Assembly: GCA_002682825.1 (NCBI GenBank) | Contig: NOKP01000021.1 | Location: 558,001 to 622,000, forward strand | Reading direction: 5' to 3' | DNA length: 64,000 bases | Source: Neonectria sp. B-13 | Taxonomy: Eukaryota > Ascomycota > Sordariomycetes > Hypocreales > Nectriaceae | Part shown: positions 33,274 through 44,804 of the stretch, in pieces | Numbering within the stretch: the first letter of the stretch is position 1 | Layout: the number at the start of each line of letters is the position of its first letter | The notes under the pieces: model-generated | Database searches by the model: none | Told to the model about the DNA's origin: nothing | The model's input: only the letters and a program-made list of their open reading frames with translations | Translations under genes and position numbers: made by a program

Positions 33274-34647
33274 TCAAAGCCGGATCGCGGCCGAGTTGAA
33301 GTTGACATAGCCCGATGCCGGCAGAGTGTTTGAAATGGCAGCTCCGATGGACGTCATCCCGTTCATGGTCAGCGAAACGTTGCCCACCGCGCCGTCAAAC
33401 GGCACCTCGAAGTAGTTGACGCGGTTGGCGGTGCCGTTGGCCAGGAAGCTCTGGCTCGTGTCGCCGATGGCCAGCTGGAACTCGGTCTCGTCGACGGTGA
33501 TGGTGATGACGGAAACGACGTCCCGGGCCCCGGCGCTCGCCGACTCGGAGCCGCCCTGGCCCCACACGGTGCCGCCGTCGCCGCCGAGCTTGGCCGGCGT
33601 GGTACGGTACCACGCAATGGCCGTCTCGGCCGTCGGCAGCTCGACGTTCTTCTTGCCGGCCTTGTACGCCTTGATGAAGTACGGCAGCACGCGGCGGTAG
33701 GCGCGGTGACTCATGCCCCTGACGTACGTCTCGGCGCCGCCAACGATCTGCGCGTCGACGATGTCGGAGATGTAACTCGACTCGCTGAAGTCGTTCCACG
33801 TGATGATCTCGATGTACTCGGGCATCAGGTCCAGCACCTGCTGCCAGCGGTCGAACCATAGGGACTCGCTGGACGAGTACCAGTTCTTGCCCCAGTTGGG
33901 CAGGTCTGGGGAATGTTAGTTGGCTGGTTTCCCCCGTGGACTCTCGTTCGGGGGCTACTCACTGACGTAAAAGTGCGGGCTGACGCCCATCATGTACGGC
34001 TTGTCGGCGAGGACGTTTTGGTACAGCAGGTCATCCTCGGACGTCAGCTTGTTCTCGCCAGCCTTGGGCCAGGCCGCCCACGAAACTACAAGACAGCTTC
34101 ATCAGTCACAGACTCTCGAGTCAAGGCTTCATCGTCACTCACAGGCTCCGTCGATGTCGCTCAACTTATCCTGCAGCCCCATGGGACCCAAGCTGCTCCA
34201 GCAGGGCATCAAAAAGACACCGCCGGTCTTATCGCGGACAGAGCTCCAGTTTGCCGACCACTTGGGCCCCTCGAAGGTGCTGACCATGGGCTTCTTGTCA
34301 ACCAGCACCTGCGCGGCCTCGCCCTTGAAGTCGTTGACCAGGTCGGCGACCTGCTGCACCTCCCAGTCCCCCGACGCCATGTCGAAGGACAGGAACAGCT
34401 TGAAGTCGGCGGCCGCAGCGGCCTGGTACGCCAGGCCCAGCTGCGTTGCCGTCCACGAGTCGCTGGGGCCGATGTTGAGCGCGAAGCCGTCGATCCACGC
34501 ATCCTTGGCGTCGCGGATGTCCTTTTCCCATTGCGAGAGTGCTTGTTGGTCCGTCAAGCCGACCTGGGGTGTGTTAGTTTAGCAGGAGGAACTTGTTGAT
34601 GCTGGGCTGCCTCGTACCATGTAGTGAGCGTAGACTTGGCGCGCCAT
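33274..34647 (-). CDS. Glycoside hydrolase family 71 alpha-1,3-glucanase (mutanase), 401 aa
   Basis: Four exons: 34618-34647, 34143-34563, 33963-34085 and 33274-33905; introns of 54, 57 and 57 bp. Hydrolyses alpha-1,3-glucan of fungal cell walls. Starts MARQVYAHYM then VGLTDQQALSQWEKDI; then GFALNIGPSDSWTATQLGLA, FLSFDMASGDW, LMPCWSSLGPMGLQDKLSDI, FSWAAWPKAGEN, and IITWNDFSESSYI, all GH71 signatures. The catalytic acidic residues are in such Asp-containing segments; I cannot assign them. The first exon starts directly in the enzyme domain, so there is no signal peptide. Secreted GH71 enzymes normally have one; fission yeast Agn2 is an intracellular exception. No upstream signal-peptide exon was recognised to 34960. 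Confidence 0.92.
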
Positions 34648-35507
34648 GTTTGTTGAATGAAGGGGGAATATGTATATACTTTTGAAGATTACTGCAGTCA
34701 ATGCGACGAGGACAGAATACCAGATTCCAAAAGAGTTGGTGTAAACGAGCGACTTAGAATGAGAGTGTGAGAAAGAACGTGTATGTGTACAACAGTGCGT
34801 AACAGTCGTTCAATTGAAATAGGCAGTCCACGAGATATATAGCAGTCCAGCTCAACCCATTCCCCCTCTGATCCAATATCAGACAAAACGCCACCAGGAC
34901 CGTCCCCGTCGTCAAGAAGAAACAACAAACCCTCAGCCGGTCTCCTGTCTCATGAAACACACACCAGACCAGGGTGCCTTGGAAGTTGGTGCTTGGAGTA
35001 GGATCCAGATCCCCGGAAACAAGAGACGCACAGGGATCAGTCGGGCCATTGCAATCGAGATTTTAGCGTACGTCACAGTCGGGCCATGGATCCATGGAGG
35101 GAATCCTTCGGAATGCGACGAACCAACAGCCGCCATCCCAGAGGTTCGTTTACGAGCCCCTGAAACCACATGCTACCTGCATGAGCGTCCATCCCAAGTC
35201 CATCACCAAAAAGTCTTCATCAATCACATGCCAAATCAACCGCATCTTCCTTGAAACAATCAATCATTCGTAATATTGGCAAAGAAAATGCCCCGCTCAG
35301 TATGCCACGCCCAGAAATAGCGCTGCCATATACAAAAATACAATGCTTTGCTGCTGCCTTCTAAGCCTCCGACCCACGATATCCATATCATCCTGTACCG
35401 CTGTTCCACTGCAACACGCTGCTCGTCGCCGGCTTCTTCAACACCTTCGTCTACTCCGATTCTTCCTCGCTCCGTCTCCCCGTCTACCCCTCACTCCGCC
35501 ATTCCAT
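34648..35507. other. Intergenic region between GH71 and sip5
   Basis: GH71 promoter and leader on the left, sip5 3' flank on the right. Short open frames without conserved features. No gene seen. Confidence 0.55.
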
Positions 35508-38132
35508 CTACTGCCCCAACCGTGTCGTCCGTGCCGCCACGCTCGAGTACCCAAGCTGCTTAGACTCGTTGTCGGCGTCTCCAAGTGCTGGGGTGTCGGG
35601 TGTTATCGTCAACTCCGGTGTCGCCAGGTTGTTCAATCGTTGGCTGTCCACGGCCAGGGTATTCTTAGCACTACGCTCCTCCACGTGTTCCGCCTCGGCC
35701 TCGTCCTTATCTTCCTCCTTGACCTGTGATAGAGGGCGTACATAGCCTGGAATGTCCCTGGGCGACTCCGGCTCTTCGCCTTGCCCTCCCTGACTGCCGT
35801 CGATGTCGGCTCCGACCATTTGCGCAAGACTGCTGAAGTTGAACATGGGTTCGCTGCCTGCGCTTCCTGCATCGCGGTCCCCGTCATCGCTGTAACCGCC
35901 CAGGCTCAGTCCGCTCGAGCGTGGACCTCCGTCGGCGCCCATGTATCCGGGGCCGGTAAAGCTTCCCGTGGGACTGTCCCCGTTCGAAGACCCCCCTATG
36001 GACGACGCGTTGCTCATTTGTCGCAGATGCGAGCCCCCTCTAGTCGCCGTGGCCGGGAGGGGCAGAGAGCTGGACGAGGAGCTTGGTTCGCCTTGCGCCT
36101 CCTGGGTCCCTCGATCGACCCCTTTACCCTTGTCGGCTGTGTAGTTGTCGCATTGGTCCTTATCCTTGTTTTCCGTAGACGGCTCCGGCGACTTAGAATG
36201 TTGCGAAGCCCTCGACACTGTCGCCTCCATCCTAAGGTTGCTTGCTGCACTGTTTCCGCGTCTGCGACCGATACCCCCCAACGAGAGACTACTGGCGCTC
36301 GCGCCGCTCGTCGTCCCGCTGTATGGGTTGCCGCCTTGTTTCTTTGCCGCTTTCCGTTCCTCCTTCTCGCGCTTCTTTGCCTCCTTACGGTATGCCTTTT
36401 CTTCCTTACGTTTACGGTCTTCTTCAGCAGCAAGGGATAGACGTACCGCTTCCATGAACATCATCTCTTCCAGCTCGTCCATCCTATTACGACGGCCGCC
36501 GAGGAGGTTTCTAGACGATCCTCTAGCGCCAGGTTCGGGTACCTCGGTCGCCTCGTTCGGGGGGTCCACTTGGCCCTCAATCGGAGTGTTGGCGCTCGAG
36601 GTGTTTCCCGTGTTCCTTCGGCTGAAGCGGCCGGGGCGGAGGATAGAGGATCGCTGGTCGCTTCCGCCCATAAGGAAAGCGGCAGTGTGAAGCGCAGTTG
36701 CGGCCGCGGCTCTGCGTGCTTGGTGCGCGCGCGCCGAGGCCAATTTAGACGCCCAGTCCGGGCGCACACGATCCGTAGTAATGACGTTGGGCGCGTTTAC
36801 CGAAAGACTGTGAGTTCGTCTGCGCCCAGTATGTGAGGGCGATGTTGGTGGGAGTGTCGAGTTTAGTGAACTCTGAGAGGACATGGCTGTGGCGGAAGTG
36901 AAATTTCCTGGTGGAGACGAGTAGACGAGACCTCTTCGGAAGGGGGGTGGTTCGTAGGTGACACCAAACTCGGGTTGTTGGCAGTAGGGGCAAGCGGATG
37001 GCTCTGAGATGAGCATCTCGGGAGGGTCGTCGGGGGTGAGGCCTTCGTTGGGATTCCTAGTTTCGCCGTCGGGATGGTGCTCGCGGAGGTGGGGCTCGGT
37101 GCGCTTGATCTGAACGAAGCACTCGGTGCAGATCGGCTGGTCGCAGCACCGCGTGTGGTTAAGGTAGGGAGGGTAGGACAGGAAGCAGATAGGGCAATCG
37201 TCGGCGTCCTTGTAGAGAAAGACCTCGACCGGCTGCCCATTGACGAAGGGATCATGGGGCAACGTCATCTCCTTGGGTCCTAAATCTGTCGATGACGCAT
37301 TGCGGGAGCCCACACTGAGGGCCGCCAACGCCCGTGCCGCCCGAGGTTTGAAGGGCGAGGATGACTTGGTCGGACCAGCAGAGGATGGTGAGGGGAGGCT
37401 CGAGCCAACAGCAGATCCGCTACGATCTGACGCAACGGAGAGCGATCTAGGACCCATCGGGACAGTCAGGCTGTGGAGGTTCTGGCTCGAAGATCGGGGG
37501 TCGGCCGGCGGAGGAGGTATAGGGATCAGCTCCGGGTCTGGAGTCGCATCGGCGGCAGGTACGGGCAGACCTCGAGCTGCAGCGATGAGTTGGTGCTCAT
37601 TCCAGCTAGAAGACCAGTCGCTAAGGCCGCGCCAGAATGGAGCAAGCTTTCTCTCGATCTAAACATTGTAGACAGGGTCAGCGTGGAGTCACAAATAAAT
37701 AATGGGTTGAGAGATCGGGGGGGACTGTACCAGTAGCTGCCTCACAACGGGCTTACTGAAATCCTCGGTGCCAGTGTAGGTGCCCAGTGTAACCAGATAG
37801 CCTCCATCGACATGTTCCTCGCGAATACTCCGTTCGCGCTCTTTAGCCCGCGCAACACGCTCCTTCTCGAGTTTCCTAGCCTCACGCTCTTGTCTCGTCT
37901 CACGGCGCTCAAAGGGCACATCCTGGCGTTCATTGGTTCGGGAGGAAGAGCTGCCGAGGCCAAAGATGTTGAGTTCGGGCCGGCTCGTGCGATTCCGTGA
38001 CCTGGCGCCGGTTTCTCTCGCAAGCTCGCGAGACAAGCCTATGGGGTCGCCGTTGGCGGAGCGACGACGGCCCTGGCCACCAGCATCGTCGTAGCCGTCG
38101 GGGCGGGACTCCTTGGTGCTTGAGTTGCCCAT
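35508..38132 (-). CDS. sip5: Sip5-like protein with a RING-like zinc finger, 850 aa
   Basis: Two exons, 37731-38132 and 35508-37658, with a 72-bp intron (37659-37730). Named after budding-yeast Sip5, an interactor of Snf1 kinase and the Glc7 phosphatase regulator Reg1. Starts [16 protein letters not shown], with an N-terminal Gly2 that could be myristoylated. The conserved core is [20 protein letters not shown], then VVRQLL joined to [17 protein letters not shown] across the splice, and a zinc finger at about 288-315: [18 protein letters not shown], then [16 protein letters not shown] second Cys pair [16 protein letters not shown] follows. The remainder is low-complexity with a charged coiled region ([20 protein letters not shown]). 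Strong family match; fungal versions are longer than the yeast protein. Confidence 0.93.
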
Positions 38133-41022
38133 GGTTGACAGCAGAGAGGCAGTGGTGGATGAGGAGAGTTCGGGTTGGGAGAGAGCGTGGAGTCGTGGAC
38201 GGAGGCGGAGGCGGAGACGAACTGTCGGGCCTTGAATGGCAAGGTTGGCAGGGACCAGGGTTTATGGATGTCGTCGATGTCGGCGGCAGTTCCGTCGGCG
38301 GGACACGGGGCAACTCGCTGCGCTGGTAAGGACTCTGAGTCTGTGGGCGGTGAATGGACAGTGAATGTCTGCTTCGGCACGGCACGACACGAGACAACAG
38401 ACACGCGAGCGAGGTGAACGAGCGAAAAGGCGTCTGCTTACGCAGATGTGGTGCGGTGGACGATGAGCAGCACTAAGTACAGCACAGCACAGCAAAACAC
38501 AGCCCGTTTGTTTTCCGGGGGTTGGTTCTCCCGCAATGGGTAGCAAATAGAGGGGAGGGCGTCAGACGACGAGGGTCATCGACGTGAGCATTTCGGTTCA
38601 ACAAGACAAGACTCGCGAATCGACGACAGGATCTGGAAACGGGCGATGTCGAAAGGCGGGCGGGTGGGTTGTCGATGTCCCACGGTGGGTTGTATGGGTA
38701 AAGGTGTCGGAAGGTGGGCGACGGCGAATGACCAACCAGTTGGGTGGGTGGTTGGTGAGTGCGAGAGAGAGTACCTAGGTAGGCGCTGATAAGGCGGCTC
38801 TCGGCTGTGGCGGGATGAGATTGGGAAATGGTGTTGTACGAATGGGGGGAGGTAACGGATGGATGGTGACTGGGGGGAGATGGATGAATGGGTGGGAAGG
38901 ATAGTTAGTGAGAAATGGATGGATGGACAGCGAAAGAGGAGAGTGGACGGGCGTGCACCAGTCGGCCGACAGACAACTGAACTAGGTGAATCCGTAAACA
39001 GCTGCGAGAGGAAGCAGCGGAGAGGGTCGGATAGAGTGAACGGCGAGAGGAAGCGGCGAGGGACGGCGAGAGACAGCCAAGGAGGATGCAGCGAGACAAT
39101 GCGGAAAGCGGAGATGGCTGTCGTCCGTACGGACGTAATAGGTAGGTGAGTTGTTAGGTGGACGAGATGGTCCAGGCGTCGTCGTCGGCACCTTAGGTAT
39201 CAGTGTCGGCGGTCCAGGTGGGTGGTGGCGGGGTGAGAGCAGGAGGAGGGGTTGGTGAGATTGGATGGATGGATGGGCTGTTGGGCTGCTCGATACTGGT
39301 TGCTAGTGAATGATGAAGAATGGCGACAGTGACGATGCGCGGTTGATATTTCAGAACTGTGAGAAAGCGAGCGGTGACGATGGTGAAGATGGAGACGGAA
39401 ATGGAGATGGGGATGAATTTGGTGGGAAACCCTCCTCGATGAGCTTGACGGAAAGACCGATTGATTGATTGATTGATGACTGAGGAATCCAGGAATGAAG
39501 CTGGCCTCGGACGCATCGGGACGGCGCCTGGAGGGGTTTGGTGACGGGAGCTTGGGGGGCTTCCATTCACCACCCAGCCCTCCAACTACAGGGCACTCAT
39601 CACCGTGGAGGTCCCCCAAGGTACCTGGCACAGTGGACTCCTCCCCCGCAAGCTAACGCCGGCCCTCTGCTAGCAGCGAGGGGGGAGCTAAGCTGCCAAA
39701 CCTGGAAATTGCCCGCGACAGAAGTACCTGAAAGCTTCCCATCCGGCGCAGAAATGCGGTGGTTGCACCAGATGGTGGATTTGTTTGTATGACGCTGAGA
39801 CAGACTGGACAGCTTCCTTCCTGTCCCTGAATGCATGTGAATGCTTCTTGGCGGTTTTGCACTGACTACGGCCTGCAGAGCATGCACTCTCCACTACGAA
39901 ACATGTCGACTCCACCACGACTCCATGGCTACGTCAGATTCAACTCCGCCATTGATCAGAGTGACGGACCTGAGGGTGTGAATATTCTGCCCATCACCCT
40001 CAACCAAATGATCACTCAAACGTCACAATTCCAAGATTCTCCTGGAAACTCCGTCCTCTTCCCTCGGCTGTCCACCGCCAGCACTACCCTCGACGCTTCG
40101 TACCCTCGCACTCGTCTTCTTCCTCTCCCACCCAGTACGCCAACCATCACGCGACAGGTGCGTCTCCGAGAGATCCGGCTGCCCCAACCTTTGTTTCTAT
40201 CTTTAGTGGTTCACTTGTCTTCTGCCACTCACCGCCCGGAGAGTAATTCTATCCAGATCGAAACGGCATTATCCGTCCTCATGCCGGCTCTGTCGAGCTC
40301 TTCGTACAAATCTTATTCAATTGGCTCCCTTGTGACCTGATTGACTTGCGGTGTATCGTCATAGGTACTGTGTATGTAGTGTACGAACCAAAATCAGTTT
40401 CTGGGCGGCTTACTCAAATGTTTGTACTAGAACTTAGGTACTTATAGTTGACTTGCATCCAATTTGATCGTTGTCCATGTCGTAGTATCGACGTTTCAGA
40501 CCTTGAATTCCGAATACGTCGTACAACCTCACCAGTCTCTCTTTACGCCAGCCAGGTTCCTGTCGGCCACGTGTGCAAAGCGCACTTGTTGTCTGCTTTC
40601 CCATTTTTTCCCCTTCGCTGTAATTACTACCACGACATATAACCTACTTTGTTCATCACCAGCCAATCCAAACTGCAAGCAGTCTAATCTGAAGGAGCCG
40701 GTGCAGTCATCGTTCCACCAACACGCAAGCTACCCTAAAACGTTCCACGAAACCTCCAACGACTCCAAATCATATAATGAAAGCTTCTGTTGCACAGTGA
40801 ATACTTTCAATCGGTAATCTAATCTCAAATGGGTTGTTTCTTTACATCACGACACGCAAGGGGCCAAAATATGCGGTACAACGCCGATTAAGTCTTGTCA
40901 CACATGCGTTCATTAATACCGTCCAAGTCTTGGCTCATCTCGTCATATGTCTCGTTAATCATAACCTCGTGATATCTATCCAAAACCCCAAGTAATACAA
41001 ATATCTATCCTCACAAGTTCAT
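38133..41022. other. Gene-free interval of 2.9 kb, CT/GA-biased
   Basis: On the minus strand, upstream of sip5, this is strongly pyrimidine-rich for more than 1 kb, with GGATGG and GATT microsatellites on the plus strand. Open frames (for example plus 39831-40340) are not protein-like. It could hold a long sip5 leader or a non-coding transcript. The right part (40400-41020) is AT-richer and is the 3' flank of the UFD1-like gene. Confidence 0.55.
39459..39477. repeat. (GATT)n microsatellite
   Basis: Four GATT units plus a partial one. Confidence 0.8.
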
Positions 41023-43290
41023 CTATCTCGTCGGAGCCCACGCCTGTAACCAATCCCTCATCCTGTCCATATTCCCCTTTTCCGCCTCCGCGGCAGCCAC
41101 ACACCATTCCACATCCCACACACCTTCCGCCGTCATCATTTCCGCCAGCTTGCGGCTGTTCTGGCTCGCCTCGTCGACGCAAAAGTACAGTGGCTCTGAG
41201 AGGTTCGCCACGGTAGCGACAAGTGGCTTGACGAGCGGTAGCACACCGGCAGCACTGGAGGGCTTGGCTTCAAGCTCAAGGTTCGACCGCCCCGTCTTGC
41301 ACCATTCGTTTCCGCAGTGCGCCTTGGCGCAGCCCGTCATCATCTGCCCGAGGTATCGTCTCTCGATTCTCCTTCGCAGTGCCTTACCCTCCGGGTCATG
41401 CATGCTCACATACAGCGGCCCAAAGCAGATGGAGCACAGCCCGATGTCGTTCCCGGAGCTTTGGCCTGGTGGTGCTCCCAGCTTGACTTGCCCCCTAGAG
41501 CCTACGCCATACAGCGTTCTCCCGCAGTTGGCGTTTCGGCAGATGGGAGGCTTCGCTCGAGAAACTTTGTCGAGTTCGTGATGCTTGAGGTGCGTTTCCA
41601 TGTCCCGAAGGCGGACAATCTTGTTGCAGAGATGGCACTCCGTTGTCCGAGCACCATCAGCAAGCTCGTGAGCCGTCATGCCCGACAGAACCACCTCGGG
41701 ACTCGGGTTGAACGGGTCGCCCTCTTGAGGAACTTCCAAGTGACAGAATCGACAAAGAATGATCTTTCCCGGGCAGACACTCGTCTGATGCCTCGCTAGG
41801 TCAGGTATTGAGTTGGTGGAGAACTCGCAAGAAGGACATTGACGATGTGTGTGGAAGATGTCGTCGTGCTTTATCCGACTGAAAGCGGAATTTCCATGAG
41901 CGGTGTCCTTATCGCAGTGCCAGTGCTCATCCCACTCAGGGGAACCCTTTTTGAAGACGGCCTTGCAATGAGGACATAGGATGTTGTTTCTTCGACAAAA
42001 GTTCTCATGCAGAATCATTGTCCGCTTGGGAACCCATTGAAGGCAGTTGTTGCACTGCGCGTCGTCGGAAGAGTGGTCGCCCCCATTGACTCCAACAGGT
42101 TCGGCACCGCTGTCATTTGGGATGGCGACTTTGGCCCGGAGGGTGAACTGAATAGGTGCTGCTGAGTCTGCAGGAGCATCTGAATGGCTATAGCCGTGTA
42201 CAGAGACCAGTATTTTCTCTGCACCATCAAGCTCCACGTTCGAGGGAGCTAGGGATACTCTCTTGACGCCGTCCGTCGCAGGCGAAAAGTCACCAAAGAC
42301 ATGAACCAGCTCTCGTGGCTGTGCCCGCTGCTGAGAAGACTTGGGAGTGACGAACAGATCGAGCGCGTCTGTATTCTGACCCACAGTCAGCTCGACGACC
42401 AGAGGCTGTGATCGGTTCCACGAAGGAAGAACATAGTCGACATATTCCCCTGATAAAACCTGTCCTTCGACGGGTTTCCAGATGTCCATCTCGCCACCCG
42501 CTGAGCTGCCATTCTCAGCCCCTCTCTCGCCTTTCGTCATGATCCTCCTCAGCGTCTCTCGGGCTTGCTCCTCATCTAAAGGTTCAATGTCCACCTCCAG
42601 ATCGGTGTCCACAACACAGATGGCGTCTCCCTCCGGGGCCACCTTGTCTACGAGTAGCTTAAACTCCTCGCCCTGGACGCCTTTGACTGCCAACATGGTG
42701 CCTTTGCTGAGGGTTGTGAAACTATCTCTTAGCTGCCGTTCGAGGAGCGGCTTCCAATCGTCCGGGTTGTAGCCTGCCTCCAGGGGGCGTAGGCGGACAT
42801 ATGTTCCCTTTGGAAGTTGACGCGCCTGAACCATGACCTGGACGCCGTCGAGTTCCATCTCCTGACCGTTGGCATCTGCTGGGTCGCTGGGGTCGGTAAC
42901 TTCTGAACGACTAGCAGGAATGAAATCTCCGTCTTCAATGCCCAGAGCTTCTGTCAAGAAAGGACTTAAGCCCACCACCCCTTCGGAAGCAGAAAACTCC
43001 CGAATACCGGCGTACACGGCATTGTTGTTCTTCGGGTTGACAAGACGGAAAATGAGAGGGTTCGGAAGCTGATGGGAGCTCTCGGGGTCATCTAGACGAT
43101 TTACGGTAGACGAGTAGTGGCCGAAGCGGTCGGGAGAAGCTGGGGGTCGGGATCGCGCAGCATTCAGGAGCTGCTCGAGGGCGGATTGGGGGAGAAGGAT
43201 CTTGTCGCCGCGAAGATTCTTGGATGAAATGGTGGAGGGGTGGAGAACCGGGAACGACTCCGACCAGCGCAGGGGGGCCGGTTCGTCCAT
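41023..43290 (-). CDS. UFD1-like protein with zinc fingers, 755 aa
   Basis: Single exon, start MDEPAPLRWSES. The first 240 residues match the double-psi barrel of UFD1: KILLPQSALEQLL, NPLIFRLVNPKNNNAVYAGI, EGVVGLSPFLTEALGIEDGD, VQVMVQARQLPKGTYVRLRP, then LLERQLRDSFTTLSKGTMLA. UFD1 with Npl4 recruits ubiquitylated proteins to Cdc48. It is twice as long as yeast UFD1: the middle has TRAF-like zinc fingers (about residues 400-560: CNNCLQWVPKRTMILHENFC, CPHCKAVFKKGSPEWDEHWH, CPSCEFSTNS, CHLCNKIVRLRDMETHLKHH). Near 652-668 is a compact TGCAKAHCGNEWCKTGR block like the AZUL zinc finger of UBE3A. This architecture is known in filamentous ascomycetes as a UFD1-family protein distinct from the short Ufd1; its role is inferred. 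Confidence 0.88.
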   Translation of the reverse strand: MDEPAPLRWSESFPVLHPSTISSKNLRGDKILLPQSALEQLLNAARSRPPASPDRFGHYSSTVNRLDDPESSHQLPNPLIFRLVNPKNNNAVYAGIREFSASEGVVGLSPFLTEALGIEDGDFIPASRSEVTDPSDPADANGQEMELDGVQVMVQARQLPKGTYVRLRPLEAGYNPDDWKPLLERQLRDSFTTLSKGTMLAVKGVQGEEFKLLVDKVAPEGDAICVVDTDLEVDIEPLDEEQARETLRRIMTKGERGAENGSSAGGEMDIWKPVEGQVLSGEYVDYVLPSWNRSQPLVVELTVGQNTDALDLFVTPKSSQQRAQPRELVHVFGDFSPATDGVKRVSLAPSNVELDGAEKILVSVHGYSHSDAPADSAAPIQFTLRAKVAIPNDSGAEPVGVNGGDHSSDDAQCNNCLQWVPKRTMILHENFCRRNNILCPHCKAVFKKGSPEWDEHWHCDKDTAHGNSAFSRIKHDDIFHTHRQCPSCEFSTNSIPDLARHQTSVCPGKIILCRFCHLEVPQEGDPFNPSPEVVLSGMTAHELADGARTTECHLCNKIVRLRDMETHLKHHELDKVSRAKPPICRNANCGRTLYGVGSRGQVKLGAPPGQSSGNDIGLCSICFGPLYVSMHDPEGKALRRRIERRYLGQMMTGCAKAHCGNEWCKTGRSNLELEAKPSSAAGVLPLVKPLVATVANLSEPLYFCVDEASQNSRKLAEMMTAEGVWDVEWCVAAAEAEKGNMDRMRDWLQAWAPTR

Positions 43291-44492
43291 GGCGTCTGGG
43301 GCACAAAGTAATCCTTGATTCCAGCTGCTTGGTGTTTAGGGCGAAAGAGATGGTTGATGTGGGGTACGGGGCGACGAAATTGGGCTAGAAACGGCGAGAC
43401 GAGATAAGCGGAGATATTTGGTAGAGACCTTTCCATGCCATGGGCGAGATTGAGTCCGAGTTTTGGGAGAAAGGCGAATGGTAATTGTTCTTGTTGTCAT
43501 AACACGCGGTGTTGCCGCCTGCGGCAATGCTCAGTCAGCGGATTCGGCGATATTCTACCTGCATCAGGAAGCATCACTGCGATGGAGGGGCACGCTACCA
43601 CGTGATCTGGTCGTGTCTAGCCAAGCTCTAGGGTAGGTCTCTTTCAAAATCGCATCCGATTTGAACAAGGTCCGAGGGCACGTGGGGGCGGACTAATTTA
43701 TCTCCACCGGGTAGACAGACAGCTGCACCGCAGAAGGGACTGGGGAGCTGCCTTAGCTCCAACCCAAGGCGCATTGAAATGGGAATAGCTCCTCATCAAC
43801 GACATTGTGCATGTCCCTGGCTCCCTGGCATGCACACCGTTGGCAGCTCGGCACCGGGAGCGGGCAGCAAGCGGGCGGCGGAACTAAGGCACCAAGGCCG
43901 ATATGCGATATCATGGGGACCGTTTCAACCGATGCAGCCGATGGAACGCGTCCACACCTCCCCAGGACGTTCGCCCTACCGACTCACTCAGCAAGCAGCC
44001 TTCGCTCGAGAACGGACATGTTGGGCCGGCGGCCGGGAAGAAATCCGACCCCAACTCGTCACAAAGCTTGGGGGTCGATGTGACGGCGGCCCGGCGGTTA
44101 CTTCATGGCGGTCAGGACTGAATTGTGTGGCCATTGTGCCGCTGCCACGCCTCCTCGTATCTGGCATCTTCGTCGGGCGATCCCACGGATGAATCTCCGG
44201 TTTTCTCGGTCGTCTTTCACGGTTTGCCCAGATCTCCCCGCAAAAAAGGAAACAAGACAGATTCGCAGATGCACGCAAAGCCACCTTCGGGCCACGACCA
44301 TGACATGACGACGACGCACCGCCAGCAGAGCCCAAGACACCCTTGACCGAGGACGAAAGCAAGGACCCTTGACCGCTCGTACGCATGCTCCCCCAAAGAA
44401 GAAAACCGAAGCCAGCTGGCACCACCACCGGTCCGCCCAGCTATCATGATCCAGGTCGAGCTTCCAAAACAAGGGGACCAAGCAACCACCAT

Positions 44493-44550
44493 CCAGCTTG
44501 CCAGCTTGCCAGCTTGGGCCATGATGAGGCTTGCAGGCTTGCAGGCTGGC
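44493..44550. repeat. Two adjacent 8-bp tandem arrays forming an imperfect inverted repeat
   Basis: CCAGCTTG three times (44493-44516), then GCTTGCAG twice plus GCTGGC (44529-44550). The arms GCCAGCTTGCCAGC (44500-44513) and GCTTGCAGGCTGGC (44537-44550) are complementary at 12 of 14 positions. Confidence 0.75.
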
Positions 44551-44778
44551 GGCCGTGACCCCACTCGCCCGGGCTTGGTTCGATCGGCAGCGGACCCCCC
44601 GGATTCTGGTACGTTGATCAGGTCAAGATGTTCCCACATTGCCAGCGTGGGGTGTCGCCGCTTTTAAGCTGGCCCATTGAGACCCTTGCTTGTTCTGCCA
44701 CCGGGCTGGGATTCTGAGAAATGGCCGTGTCTTGGGCCAGTATTATGCATAATCGGAACTAGGTGGTTCCTTGTGTTG

Positions 44779-44804
44779 GCTGTCTGAGGCTGTCTGAGGC
44801 TGTG
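44779..44804. repeat. Tandem repeat, 10 bp unit
   Basis: GCTGTCTGAG twice (44779-44788 and 44789-44798) followed by GCTGTG. Confidence 0.8.

Noticed and set aside
39831..40340. Plus-strand 169-codon frame in the 2.9-kb gap
   Set aside because: Composition not protein-like; no domain and no supporting splice structure.
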